NCBI GenBank assembly: GCA_944323265.1
Contig: CALURX010000011.1
Location: 1 to 49,846 of the forward strand
Direction: 5' to 3'
Source: Candidatus Gastranaerophilales bacterium
GTDB taxonomy: Bacteria; Cyanobacteriota; Vampirovibrionia; Gastranaerophilales; Gastranaerophilaceae
DNA: 49,846 bases
In this document: in pieces, positions 1 to 9,800 of the stretch
Layout of the letters: each line of letters opens with the position of its first letter
Numbering within the stretch: position 1 is the first letter of the stretch
The notes under the pieces: generated by a model
Told to the model about the DNA's origin: nothing
Seen by the model: only the letters and a program-made list of their open reading frames with translations
Database searches by the model: none
Translations under genes and position numbers: made by a program

Positions 1-75
1 ACGACGTAGATAGGATGCAGGTGTAAGAGTGGCAACATTTTCAGCCGAGCATTACTAATCGGACGAGGGCTTTTT
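1..75 (+). rRNA. 23S ribosomal RNA, 3' end (partial)
   Basis: The first ~75 bases match the end of bacterial 23S rRNA: the domain VI segment ACGACGTAGATAGGATGCAG is followed by the closing part with ATTACTAATCGGACGAGGGCTT, close to the cyanobacterial form of the 23S terminus. Most of the gene lies before the window. The exact 3' end is estimated from similarity to remembered 23S ends, so it is uncertain by several bases. 5S rRNA follows about 250 bases downstream on the same strand, as expected in an rRNA operon. Confidence 0.88.
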
Positions 76-324
76 CTAAAAGCGTTAGCCGGTGTGCAGT
101 CTGGAAAACACTTGCCGAAGTAAAGCAGTGTTGCGTGAGCAACACGATTTACGGAGAGCAAGGGTTTGTAGGATGAAACACTACGATACCGCCGTAGCAA
201 TCTTTGATTGCCCAGGCGGATAAGAGAAGGCACGCAGAGAATTAGTAGAATTGATGAAAATCTTATGCAATCTTCAGCGTACAGCTGAGGCCTTGAATAA
301 AAGGAGATCAGCAAACGGCAAGTT
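76..324 (+). other. 23S-5S internal transcribed spacer, long and structured
   Basis: About 250 bases separate 23S from 5S. No tRNA cloverleaf is visible. Three hairpins can be read: 128-145, a perfect 7-bp stem with a GTGA (GNRA-type) tetraloop, extended outward by GTAAA (120-124) pairing with TTTAC (148-152); 189-219, an outer CCGCC/GGCGG stem enclosing a perfect GCAATC/GATTGC stem; and 272-290, CTTCAGC pairing with GCTGAGG (one G:U). They probably serve in pre-rRNA processing. That is an inference. Confidence 0.6.
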
Positions 325-441
325 TGTTGGTGGCCAATCGTGAGTAAACCACCCGTTCCCATCCCGAACACGGTCGTAAAGACTTACAGAGGCGACAATA
401 CTTGGCGGGCCACCGCCTGGGAAGATAGCACGCTGCCAACA
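325..441 (+). rRNA. rrf: 5S ribosomal RNA
   Basis: A 117-nt 5S rRNA. The ends TGTTGG (325-330) and CCAACA (436-441) pair as helix I. The conserved loop segment ACCCGTTCCCATCCCGAACA and the 3' part GGCGGGCCACCGCCTGGGAAGATAG are typical of bacterial 5S. It is followed at once by a strong intrinsic terminator, so this is the end of the rRNA operon. Confidence 0.93.
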
Positions 442-454
442 TCTATTTTAGAAA

Positions 455-499
455 AGACCTTAGATTTAATTGGATAATTAGAATCTAAGGTCTTTTTTT
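455..499 (+). terminator. Intrinsic terminator of the rRNA operon
   Basis: A perfect 12-bp stem (AGACCTTAGATT 455-466 with AATCTAAGGTCT 482-493) is followed by a run of seven T. It ends transcription just after 5S rRNA. Confidence 0.92.
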
Positions 500-510
500 G
501 TGCAAAAGAA

Positions 511-532
511 AAGAGCCACTAGGAAGGCTCTT
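511..532 (-). terminator. Hairpin, possible minus-strand terminator
   Basis: AAGAGCC (511-517) pairs with GGCTCTT (526-532). On the minus strand it is followed by TTCTTTT, so it could act as a second, backup terminator that keeps minus-strand transcription from the gene at 691-885 out of the rRNA operon. There is no T tract on the plus strand. Confidence 0.45.
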
Positions 533-645
533 GGAATTAAGAATAGCTGGAAGTATGAAAAAGATTTAATATACTTATATTAAACTCATTTTTTTTAATT
601 AATGCTATTAGCTACTAAGGTTATTTATTCAAAAAATGGGCATGT

Positions 646-673
646 AAAAAGCCCAGCTATTAACCGGGCTTTT
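646..673 (-). terminator. Intrinsic terminator of the small gene at 691-885
   Basis: AAAAGCCC (647-654) pairs with GGGCTTTT (666-673), and the minus strand continues with five T. It lies just after the stop codon of the minus-strand gene, which supports that gene being expressed. Confidence 0.8.
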
Positions 674-690
674 GTCCTATTAGTATTGAT

Positions 691-885
691 TTACAGCATT
701 CTTTCGATGCTGTCTGTCATTTCTGCGTTATATCTTGCGATAGCTTCTGCAGAAATTTCTACGGTATCTTGGATTAAGCTGCCAGCAATATAGCTTGTTT
801 GTTGAGACATGCTCATACATTTTGCTGCATACTGTGCCTGAACCTCAGGTGTAAGAGCGCTTCCGCCTACTGAACTAATATCCAT
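691..885 (-). CDS. Small helical protein, weak resemblance to YjfB-type motility proteins
   Basis: 64 aa, no cysteine-rich or membrane segment and no signal peptide. The MDI start, the Met/Ser/Gln-rich middle and the Glu-rich helical end recall the short YjfB-like putative motility family, but the match is by eye and weak. A good ribosome binding site (GAGGAT, about 6 nt before ATG) and a clean terminator after the stop show that this is a real gene. The upstream sequence TACATATTTATAA lies 27 nt before ATG and partly matches the TACATATATATAA block found at a similar distance before the small-protein genes near 12.8, 35.8 and 36.2 kb, so co-regulation with them is possible. The plus-strand ORF over the same bases is a shadow. 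Confidence 0.7.
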   Translation of the reverse strand: MDISSVGGSALTPEVQAQYAAKCMSMSQQTSYIAGSLIQDTVEISAEAIARYNAEMTDSIERML

Positions 886-979
886 AATATCCTCTTCTAT
901 AAAATTGGTATGTACATATTTATAATAACATTATTTCGATATTTATGCAATACTATATATATCATATCTGTATAATTTA

Positions 980-1009
980 TTGACAGTGAGTAAGTGAAAA
1001 ATGTATAAT
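980..1009 (+). promoter_or_regulatory. Near-consensus sigma-70 promoter of the metalloprotease gene
   Basis: TTGACA (980-985), 18-nt spacer, TATAAT (1004-1009). Both hexamers are perfect. The expected start of transcription (about 1015-1017) is only a few bases before the ATG at 1020, so the message would have practically no leader. Confidence 0.75.
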
Positions 1010-1019
1010 TAGTGTAATT

Positions 1020-1568
1020 ATGAAAAAGTATTTAGTATTTGTATTATTGTTAATAACCTCTTTGGCTTGTTTTGCCTTAGAGAAACCTCGTTGGGTGGGG
1101 CTTCCTATATATGTTTATATACCTGAAAATGGTCAGATGAGTAAGCTTATGAAACAGGCTTTTGAGTCTTGGGAGGAGAGTTCCAAATCTTTGGTTCGTT
1201 TTAAGTTTGTAAATAATCCGAATACAGCAAATATAGAAGTTGAATTTGTTGATTTCGTTGCCAATTGTAATGATGCGGGGGCTGTTGGTTGTACTGAGAT
1301 GATGACAAGAGGCGGTCAGTATTATAAGGCTTATGTAACGATTGGTACAAAGGAATATTTGCGTACATATGAGGGCGGACAATATATAAGAAAGATTGTT
1401 ACTCGTTCAAAGGATCATATTTATGGGGTAATGCTGCATGAAGCCGGACATGCTATTGGATTAAATCATTCACCAAATCAGGGAAGCATTATGTATCCTT
1501 ATGATTTAGACTCAATGCAATATCTTACGGACGAGGACATGCGGTTATTATACAATAAGTATCATTAA
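1020..1568 (+). CDS. Secreted matrixin-like zinc metalloprotease
   Basis: 182 aa. Residues 1-19 form a Sec signal peptide (MKK, hydrophobic stretch with LLLITSLACFA). The C-terminal part has the extended zinc motif HEAGHAIGLNH (three His ligands plus catalytic Glu, HExxHxxGxxH), followed by SIMYP, whose Met is the met-turn of metzincins. The order and size fit a minimal peptidase M10A (matrixin) catalytic domain. No propeptide cysteine switch or hemopexin domain is seen. It is probably exported to periplasm or medium to cut proteins or peptides; the substrate is unknown. There is no Shine-Dalgarno sequence, because the promoter -10 box lies 10 nt before the ATG. The gene stands alone between the rRNA operon and rpoB. 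Confidence 0.88.
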   Translation: MKKYLVFVLLLITSLACFALEKPRWVGLPIYVYIPENGQMSKLMKQAFESWEESSKSLVRFKFVNNPNTANIEVEFVDFVANCNDAGAVGCTEMMTRGGQYYKAYVTIGTKEYLRTYEGGQYIRKIVTRSKDHIYGVMLHEAGHAIGLNHSPNQGSIMYPYDLDSMQYLTDEDMRLLYNKYH

Positions 1569-1642
1569 TTTTGTAAATTTTTGTAAACAATACACTTGAA
1601 AAATTGTACATTATACCCTTATTAACTTGACGAGGATTTTTG

Positions 1643-1741
1643 ATGTTGTACGATAAAAGAACATGCTGTATATGGGATAATTATGTCCGAAATAAAAGTA
1701 GAACAATAACAAAAATTTTATATAGTACATCATTAGAATAG
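1643..1741 (+). CDS. Possible 32-aa leader ORF before rpoB
   Basis: A short ORF starts at an ATG preceded by GAGGA at good distance (1632-1636) and ends with TAG at 1741, 13 nt before the rpoB start and overlapping the first base of its ribosome binding region. The product is basic and has a Cys-Cys pair near residue 8. It might couple translation into rpoB or be a regulatory leader peptide. A candidate promoter TTGACG (1627-1632)/TACGAT (1649-1654) would start inside this ORF, in which case the ORF would not be translated. Both readings are inference. Confidence 0.3.
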   Translation: MLYDKRTCCIWDNYVRNKSRTITKILYSTSLE

Positions 1742-1754
1742 ATGAGGTGAATTA

Positions 1755-4700
1755 ATGTCGACAGAATATGCAAAAAGAGTAACTCCAATGGGTATTCCTA
1801 ATACACGTTTGGATGATTTACCGGATTTAATTGACGTGCAAAAAAAATCATTTGAATGGTTTTTGAAAGAAGGGCTTAAGGAAGAACTTCTTGCTTTTTC
1901 TCCTGTAAAGGATTATACAGGACGTTTAGAGCTCCACTTCCTGCCAAACTACACGTTTGATAATGCAAAATACACAGTTGAAGAAGCTCGTATTCATGAC
2001 GCAACTTATGCAAAACAGCTTCGTGTTATGGTTAGACTTGTTAACCGTGACAGCGGTGAAATCAAAGAACAAGAAGTTTACATCGGCGATATCCCTACAA
2101 TGACAGATAAAGGTACTTTCATTGTAAACGGTGCTGAACGTGTTATCGTTTCTCAGATTGTTCGTTCTCCGGGTGTTTACTTTAAAAGAGAAATCTCTCC
2201 AACAGGTAAGAGACTTTATAACGCTACAATGATTCCTAACCGCGGTGCATGGTTAAAAATAGAAACTGATTCTAACGATATTATATATGTTAAGATTGAT
2301 AAAAACAGAAAAATCCTCGCTACAACTCTGTTGAAGGCTATGGGCATTACAGTTTCCGAGATGGAATCTTTGTTCACTCACTTTGAATTCTTGAAGAAAA
2401 CTTTGGATAAAGATACTACTGAAACTACAGATGATGCTTTAATTGATTTATATAAAAAATTAAGACCGGGCGACCCTGCATCTGCTCAAGGCGGACGTCA
2501 GATTCTTGAATCAAGATTCTTTGATGATAAGAAATACGACATCGGTCGTGTAGGTCGTTATAAATTAAACAAAAAATTGAATTTGAATATTCCTAAGAAC
2601 CAAAGAACATTAACTGTTCAAGATATCGTTGCATCTATAGAATACTTGATTAACTTAACTTATGATGAAGGTTCTCTGGATGATATCGACCACTTAGGAA
2701 ACAGAAGAATCCGTTCAGTCGGTGAACTTCTTCAAAACCAGTTCAGAGTAGGTTTGTCAAGAATCGAAAGAATTGTTAAAGAAAGAATGACCCTTCAGGA
2801 TTCTGAAACATTAACTCCTTTGAACTTGTTGAATACAAAGCCGTTGGTTGCTTCTTTGAAAGAATTCTTCGGTTCTTCACAGTTATCACAGTTCATGGAT
2901 CAGATTAACCCGCTTGCTGAATTAACACACAAAAGACGTATTTCAGCATTGGGACCTGGCGGTTTGCAGAGGGAAAGAGCAGGTTTTGCTGTTCGTGATA
3001 TTCACCCTTCTCACTACGGACGTATTTGTCCTATTGAAACTCCGGAAGGTCCGAACGCAGGTTTGATCGGTTCATTGGCTACTCACGCAAGAGTTAATGA
3101 TTATGGATTTATTGAATCTCCGTTCTTTGTTGTTAAAGACGGAAAAGTTACGGATGAAGTTGTATATATGACAGCTGACGAAGACGAAAATTATCGTTGC
3201 GCACCTGCTGACGTACAATTGAATCCTGATAATACTTTTAAAGCCGCTCAAATCCCTGTTCGCTACAGATCAGAGTTTATTATGAGTGACTCTTCAAAAG
3301 TTGACTATATGGGTGTTTGCCCGATTCAGATTATCTCTGTTGCAACATCAATGATTCCGTTTATCGAACACGATGATGCTAACCGTGCTTTGATGGGTTC
3401 AAACATGCAACGTCAATCAGTACCTCTTCTTATTACTGAAAGACCTGTTGTAGGTACAGGTATGGAAAGAAGAGTTGCAAAAGACTCAGGTATGGTAGTT
3501 TGTGCAAGAGTTGACGGTGTTGTTTCTCGTGTAACAGGTGAAGAAATTGTTATCACTGATCAGGGCGGCAAACAACATTTACATACATTAATGAAATATG
3601 TACGTTCTAACCAGGATACCTGCATTAACCAGAAGCCGATTGTTAATGAAGGCGACAAGGTTCAGGCAGGCGATGTAATCGCTGACGGTGCTTCAACAAG
3701 CTGCGGCGAACTTTCAATCGGTAAAAACATTTTAGTTGCTTATATGCCTTGGGAAGGGTATAACTTCGAAGATGCTATCCTGCTTTCTGAAAGATGCGTA
3801 CACGATGATATCTTCACGTCAGTTCACATCGAGAAATTAGAAATAGATGCTCGTCAGACTAAGCTCGGACCGGAAGAAATCACAAGAGAAATCCCGAACG
3901 TTTCGGAAGAAGCTTTGAGACACTTGGATGAGCGCGGTATTGTTCGTATCGGTGCAAGAGTTTATGCTGATGATATCCTCGTTGGTAAAGTTACTCCGAA
4001 GGGTGAATCTGAACATCCGCCGGAAGAAAAATTGTTAAGAGCAATCTTCGCTGAAAAAGCAAGAGATGTTAAGGATAATTCACTTAGAGTTCCTCACGGT
4101 GAAGGCGGAAGAGTTCTTGATGTTAAGGTATTTGACAGAGAAAAAGGCGATGAATTACCGCCGGGTGCAAATACTGTAATCAGAGTTTACATCGCTCAAA
4201 AACGTAAGGTATCTGTAGGTGATAAATTGTCAGGCCGTCACGGTAACAAAGGTATCGTATCAAGAATTCTTCCAAAAGAAGATATGCCGTTCCTGCCAGA
4301 TGGAACACCTGTTGATATAGTTCTTAACCCTCTTGGTGTACCTTCTCGTATGAACGTTGGTCAAACTTATGAATGCTTGTTAGGTTTGGCTGCATACTTG
4401 ACAGGTGAACATTATGAGGCTCCTTCTTTTGATGAAAGATATGGTGATAACCAGTCTGAAATCGCAACTAAGGCTGAGCTTCTAAGAGGTATTAAAGAAT
4501 CAGGATGTGACTGGGTAAGAGAAGACGGTAAGGTTTACCTGATTGACGGAAGAACCGGCGAACCGTTTGATGAACCGATTGCGGTTGGTTTATCTTATAT
4601 CCTGAAACTTGTTCACCTTGTTGACGATAAGATTCACGCTCGTTCAACAGGTCCTTACTCACTTGTTACACAACAACCGCTTGGTGGTAAGGCTCAATTC

Positions 4701-5069
4701 GGCGGACAAAGATTCGGTGAAATGGAAGTTTGGGCGCTTGAAGCTTACGGCGCTGCATATACTCTTCAAGAAATGTTGACAATTAAGTCTGACGATGTTA
4801 ACGGACGTAACAGGGCTTATGAATCAATCGTTAAGGGTGATAATATTCCGAGACCGGGTATTCCTGAATCATTTAAGGTACTTGTAAGAGAATTGCAAAG
4901 TATCGGTTTAGATATTACAGTTGCTAAGAAAAATGGTGTGGAAGTTGATTTGATGTCTGATATGGATGACCTCCGTAAGTCAGCTCCAAAGAGAACTCTA
5001 TCAGATATTGATTCAGAGTTATTGAATATTAACTTCTTTGAAACTTCTACAACATTAGGCGAAATATAA
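1755..5069 (+). CDS. rpoB: DNA-directed RNA polymerase subunit beta
   Basis: 1104 aa, normal for a compact cyanobacterial-type beta subunit. ATG at 1755 follows AGGTGA. The rifampicin-pocket region (about residues 370-405) reads [14 protein letters not shown] followed by [12 protein letters not shown], with the Asp, His and Ser positions that confer rifampicin sensitivity unchanged from the usual wild type. Further core motifs are the [16 protein letters not shown] region near residue 425 and [15 protein letters not shown] near residue 822. It forms the polymerase core with beta' (split here into two genes), alpha and omega. It heads the operon with rpoC1 12 nt downstream. No rplJL genes precede it, unlike many bacteria. 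Confidence 0.98.
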   Translation: MSTEYAKRVTPMGIPNTRLDDLPDLIDVQKKSFEWFLKEGLKEELLAFSPVKDYTGRLELHFLPNYTFDNAKYTVEEARIHDATYAKQLRVMVRLVNRDSGEIKEQEVYIGDIPTMTDKGTFIVNGAERVIVSQIVRSPGVYFKREISPTGKRLYNATMIPNRGAWLKIETDSNDIIYVKIDKNRKILATTLLKAMGITVSEMESLFTHFEFLKKTLDKDTTETTDDALIDLYKKLRPGDPASAQGGRQILESRFFDDKKYDIGRVGRYKLNKKLNLNIPKNQRTLTVQDIVASIEYLINLTYDEGSLDDIDHLGNRRIRSVGELLQNQFRVGLSRIERIVKERMTLQDSETLTPLNLLNTKPLVASLKEFFGSSQLSQFMDQINPLAELTHKRRISALGPGGLQRERAGFAVRDIHPSHYGRICPIETPEGPNAGLIGSLATHARVNDYGFIESPFFVVKDGKVTDEVVYMTADEDENYRCAPADVQLNPDNTFKAAQIPVRYRSEFIMSDSSKVDYMGVCPIQIISVATSMIPFIEHDDANRALMGSNMQRQSVPLLITERPVVGTGMERRVAKDSGMVVCARVDGVVSRVTGEEIVITDQGGKQHLHTLMKYVRSNQDTCINQKPIVNEGDKVQAGDVIADGASTSCGELSIGKNILVAYMPWEGYNFEDAILLSERCVHDDIFTSVHIEKLEIDARQTKLGPEEITREIPNVSEEALRHLDERGIVRIGARVYADDILVGKVTPKGESEHPPEEKLLRAIFAEKARDVKDNSLRVPHGEGGRVLDVKVFDREKGDELPPGANTVIRVYIAQKRKVSVGDKLSGRHGNKGIVSRILPKEDMPFLPDGTPVDIVLNPLGVPSRMNVGQTYECLLGLAAYLTGEHYEAPSFDERYGDNQSEIATKAELLRGIKESGCDWVREDGKVYLIDGRTGEPFDEPIAVGLSYILKLVHLVDDKIHARSTGPYSLVTQQPLGGKAQFGGQRFGEMEVWALEAYGAAYTLQEMLTIKSDDVNGRNRAYESIVKGDNIPRPGIPESFKVLVRELQSIGLDITVAKKNGVEVDLMSDMDDLRKSAPKRTLSDIDSELLNINFFETSTTLGEI

Positions 5070-5081
5070 GGAGATAGGAAA

Positions 5082-6791
5082 TTGTCTACAAGTATTGATT
5101 ATTTTGATTATATACGCATAAGCATCGCTTCACCTGAAAGAATTTTGAAGTGGTCTTACGGCGAGGTAACAAAACCTGAAACTATTAACTATAGAACTTT
5201 AAAACCTGAAAGAGACGGTTTGTTCTGCGAAAGAATCTTTGGGCCTACAAAGGACTGGGAATGCTATTGCGGAAAATATAAAAGAGTACGTCATAAAGGT
5301 ATTATCTGCGAAAGATGCGGCGTTGAAGTTACAGATTCTAAGGTAAGACGCCACAGAATGGGACACATTAAGCTTGCTGCTCCTGTTTCTCATATCTGGT
5401 TCTTAAAAGGTATTCCTTCATATTTAGGCTTGCTTCTTGATATGACTTTAAAAGATTTAGAACAGGTTATTTACTTCAATAATTATGTTGTAATTGACCC
5501 GGCAGACAGTCCGTTCAAGAAATTACAGCTTCTTTCTGAAGAAGAATATGAAGACTTTATGATGGAAAATGAAGAGTCAAAACTTGAAGTTGGTATTGGT
5601 GCAGAAGCTATTAAAAAGCTTTTGGGCGAAATCAACGTTAAGGAATTGGCTGAAGAAATCAGAACAGAGCTTGCAGGTCATGTAACATCTGTTCAGAGAA
5701 AAGGTAAGCTGATTAAGAGATTGAGATTGTTGGATTCATTAATCTCTTCTGAAACTGACCCGACCTGGATGATTATGGATGTTCTTCCTGTTACTCCTCC
5801 GGATTTGAGACCGATGGTTCAATTAGACGGCGGAAGATTTGCTACATCTGATTTGAATGACTTATACAGAAGAGTTATTAACAGAAACAACCGTTTACAG
5901 AGACTTCTTGAAATGGGAGCTCCTGAAATTATCGTAAGAAACGAAAAACGTATGCTTCAGGAAGCTGTTGATGCTCTTATTGATAACGGCAGACGCGGAA
6001 GAACTGTTGTTGGTCCAAACAACAGAGCGTTGAAGTCATTATCTAATATTATTGAAGGTAAACAAGGTCGTTTCCGTCAAAACTTGTTAGGTAAACGTGT
6101 TGACTACTCCGGTCGTTCAGTAATCGTAGTTGGTCCTACATTGAAGCTTAACCAGTGCGGTTTACCGAAGGAAATGGCTATTGAATTATTTAAACCATTT
6201 GTTGTAAATAAACTTATCGAAAGAGGATTTGTTCAAAACATTAAATCTGCAAAGAAAATGATTGAACGCTCAGACGCTAAGGTTTGGGATATATTGGAAG
6301 AGATTATTGACGGACATCCGGTATTGTTGAACCGTGCTCCAACCCTTCACAGATTAGGTATTCAGGCGTTTGAACCTAAACTTGTTGAAGGACGTGCAAT
6401 TCAGCTTCACCCATTGGTATGTACAGCATTCAACGCTGACTTCGATGGTGACCAAATGGCTGTTCACGTACCGCTTTCAATAGAAGCTCAAACAGAAGCA
6501 AGAATGCTTATGCTTGCTACAAATAATATTCTGGCTCCTGCTAACGGCAGACCGATTATTACACCTTCTCAGGATATGGTTCTGGGTATGTACTACCTGA
6601 CTATTATGAAGAATCCGGAACAGGAAGTTCAAGGTTACTTCTACAGCTTCCAGGATGCAATCTCTGCATTAGAGGCTAAGGTAATCACTCTTCACGATAA
6701 AATTGTAGTACGTGATGAAAAGGGCAAGAGAATTGAAACAACTGTCGGAAGAATTATATTTAATGAAGCCGTCAGATCAGCTTTAGTATAA
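5082..6791 (+). CDS. rpoC1: RNA polymerase beta' N-terminal part (gamma subunit), split rpoC
   Basis: 569 aa, covering the N-terminal part of beta'. It starts at TTG (5082) after AAGGAG with 8-nt spacing. Residues 60-90 hold the zinc site [20 protein letters not shown]. The catalytic loop NADFDGDQM begins near residue 451, with the three Asp that bind the active-site Mg2+. The protein stops at 6791 and the remainder of beta' is in rpoC2, 25 nt on. This division is the fixed arrangement in Cyanobacteria and plastids, so it is not a frameshift. It is slightly shorter than photosynthetic cyanobacterial RpoC1 (about 620 aa). Confidence 0.97.
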   Translation: MSTSIDYFDYIRISIASPERILKWSYGEVTKPETINYRTLKPERDGLFCERIFGPTKDWECYCGKYKRVRHKGIICERCGVEVTDSKVRRHRMGHIKLAAPVSHIWFLKGIPSYLGLLLDMTLKDLEQVIYFNNYVVIDPADSPFKKLQLLSEEEYEDFMMENEESKLEVGIGAEAIKKLLGEINVKELAEEIRTELAGHVTSVQRKGKLIKRLRLLDSLISSETDPTWMIMDVLPVTPPDLRPMVQLDGGRFATSDLNDLYRRVINRNNRLQRLLEMGAPEIIVRNEKRMLQEAVDALIDNGRRGRTVVGPNNRALKSLSNIIEGKQGRFRQNLLGKRVDYSGRSVIVVGPTLKLNQCGLPKEMAIELFKPFVVNKLIERGFVQNIKSAKKMIERSDAKVWDILEEIIDGHPVLLNRAPTLHRLGIQAFEPKLVEGRAIQLHPLVCTAFNADFDGDQMAVHVPLSIEAQTEARMLMLATNNILAPANGRPIITPSQDMVLGMYYLTIMKNPEQEVQGYFYSFQDAISALEAKVITLHDKIVVRDEKGKRIETTVGRIIFNEAVRSALV

Positions 6792-6816
6792 GTTAAGGAT
6801 TAAAAGGAAATATAAA

Positions 6817-9800
6817 ATGGAAAATACATACGCACATACAAAACAAACTCCGGAGTTTATTAATAAACAAATGGATAAAGGCGGTTTAAAGAAACTGCTT
6901 TCGCAGATGTATTTGGAATACGGCGGTGCAAAAACAGCCGAATTGGCTAATACACTGAAAAACCTTGGTTACAAATATGCGACCAAATCTGGTGTAACTA
7001 TTTCTATTGCAGACCTTTCTGTTCCGGAATCTAAAAAAGCTTTGTTGGAAGAAGCTGAAAAGGAAATCGAAAAGTCTACAAACAGATACTTAAAGGGTGA
7101 AATTACAGAAGTTGAAAGATATACAAAGGTTATTGATACCTGGTCAGAAACAACAGCTAAGCTGACAGAACAGGTTGTTGAGAACTTTGATAAATTAAAC
7201 CCTGTATATATGATGGCATTCTCCGGTGCGAGAGGTAACTTATCTCAGGTATCACAGCTGGTTGGTATGAGAGGTTTGATGGCAGACGCACAGGGACAGA
7301 TTATCGACTTGCCGATTACTTCAAACTTTAAAGAAGGTCTTTCTTGTACTGAATATATTATTTCATCTTACGGTGCAAGAAAAGGTCTTGTAGATACAGC
7401 TCTTAAGACAGCTGACTCCGGTTACTTGACAAGACGTCTTGTTGACGTAGCTCAGGATGTTATCATAAGAGATACTGACTGCGGTACTGATAAATATATC
7501 AACATGAAGCCTATTTGCGATGGCGATAATATTATCGTTCCTTTGATTGACAGACTTTTGGGCAGAACTGTTGCAGAAGATATTTACGATGAAGACGGTA
7601 AAACTCTTCTGGTTGCAAAAAATACAACATTAGACAGAAAAGATATCAAGAAGATTTCTCACTTGAATCTTCAAGAATTAAAGGTTCGCTCAGGCTTAAC
7701 CTGCGGACTTGAATATGGTGTTTGCCAGAAGTGCTACGGCTGGGCAATGACAACTCAAAAACTTGTTGATGTCGGTGAAGCAATCGGTATTATTGCAGCT
7801 CAGTCAATCGGTGAACCTGGTACACAGTTAACAATGAGAACATTCCACACCGGTGGTGCTGTAGGCGTTAAAGAAGCTACAAGAGAAATTCACGCAAACG
7901 AAGCCGGTACTGTATCATCTAAGCTTAAAACAAGAGAGCTCAGAACTCGTCACGGTGATGTTGTAAGAGTTTCTATTTATGAAGCTGATATCGAAGTTAA
8001 AGGTTCTAAAAAGACAACTTCTTACCATATTCCTGCTGGTGCTACTGTATTCTTTGAAGACGGAATGGAAATTGAAAAGAACTTTAAACTTGCTGAATAT
8101 AAACCAAATTCAAATGATAGCGGCCGTTTGACAGAAAAAGCTACAAAAGATATTAATGCTGATATGTCAGGTATGGTATTGTTTGAAGACTTCGTTGCAG
8201 ATGAAAAGAAAGACAGACAAGGTAATATTTCAAGAACTGCAAACAAAAACGGTATTGTATGGATTATAGGCGGTGATGTTTATAATCTTCCGGGCGGTTC
8301 AAAAGTTCTTGTTGCTGACGAACAAAAGGTTAAAGCCGGGGATAAGCTTGCTGAAACAATTATGATTTCGGAACACGGCGGTGAAGTTCGTTATGCGGAA
8401 GATTTAGTGGTAGAAGCTGTTAAATCCGGAAAGAACAAGATTAACAAGATTGTTCAAGGTAAGGAAATTACTATTGTAATAGCTTCCCTGAACCCTGCTA
8501 ATGCAACATTTGAACAAACTAAGAAAGAACAGTTATGGACAGTTAAGAAAACAGGTGAAAAATATATTGTAAAAGCTCCTGTAGATACAACTGTTGAAAA
8601 CGGTATGATTATTGCAGAGTTAGTTGATGACGAGTGCTCTGTATCTTCATCAGGTGAAATTAAGTATGTTGATGTAGAAGTTGATGATAATCAAATCGTT
8701 ACAAAACCGGGTAATATCGTGTTTGTTCCGGAAGAAGTTCATCAGGTTAACAAAGACGCTTCATTGAGAATGGTTGATAACGGAACTTTTGTAACTGCAG
8801 GTACTGAAGTTGTAAAAGATGTTTACTGCCATATCGACGGTATCGTTGAGTTCAAGGAATTTAACGAGGTTATCCATGAAGTTACAATCAGACCTGGTGA
8901 AGTTCATACACTGTCAAGTGTTTCTGAATTGAAGGTAGAAGAAGGTGCTGTTGTAGAAGAAGGCACTGTAATTGCTAAAGGTATTAAGGCAAAAGAAACT
9001 TCTATCGTAACAATAATGGAAATGGATTTTGATGATTTGGATATTGATGATTTAGACGAAGAAATCGATACTTCATCATTAGAAGAAGAATCAATTGAAG
9101 ATAAACCTATTCAGATATTGGTAAGACCGGTTCAGCCAATGTTTATTGAACAGAAAGATGTTTCTATTGAGTTCAATACAACTGATGAATTGATTAATAT
9201 TGTACCTGTAACTCAGCTTCAATACAAAGATGGTGCAAGAGTTAGAAACTTAGACGGTGCAACATTAACAAGAACAAGCTTAGTTCTTCAAATGCAGGGT
9301 TACTTATCACACCTGAAAGGTTTAGTAGAACTTGATGAAAAAGGCGAGTTGAAGATTGTTGTATTGGAAACATTGATTGTTCGTCGTGAATTAGAGGGTA
9401 ACTCTAAGATGAACAATTCTTTACAAACGGAACTTCTTGTAGAGAACGGTCAAGTAATTGATCCTAAGACTCCGATAGCTAAGACAGAAGTTTTGGCTCT
9501 GAATGACGGTGTTGCATCTATCAAAGGCGATTTAGGAGAATCAAGAAGACTTCTTCTCAACTGTGCAAACTTTGAAACAGTTATTGATACTAAATCGAAA
9601 CCATCTGTTAAGAAAGGTGATTTTATAAAATTAGACACAGTTCTTGCAGAATCAGGCGAAGTTGCTACTGTTTCAGGTAAGATTATTGATGTAACTCCAA
9701 AATCAGTAACTATCAGAAACGGCAGACCATACTTAATCAGCCCTGGTACTATGTTACAGGTAGAAGAAGGCTCTCTGGTACTTAGAGGCGATATGCTTGC

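Noticed and set aside
76-324. tRNA gene in the 23S-5S spacer
   Set aside because: No T-arm GGTTCGAATCC-like sequence or acceptor pairing could be found.
602-793. 63-aa plus-strand ORF
   Set aside because: It overlaps the terminator and the coding sequence of the minus-strand gene at 691-885, which has a better ribosome binding site and terminator; it is a shadow.
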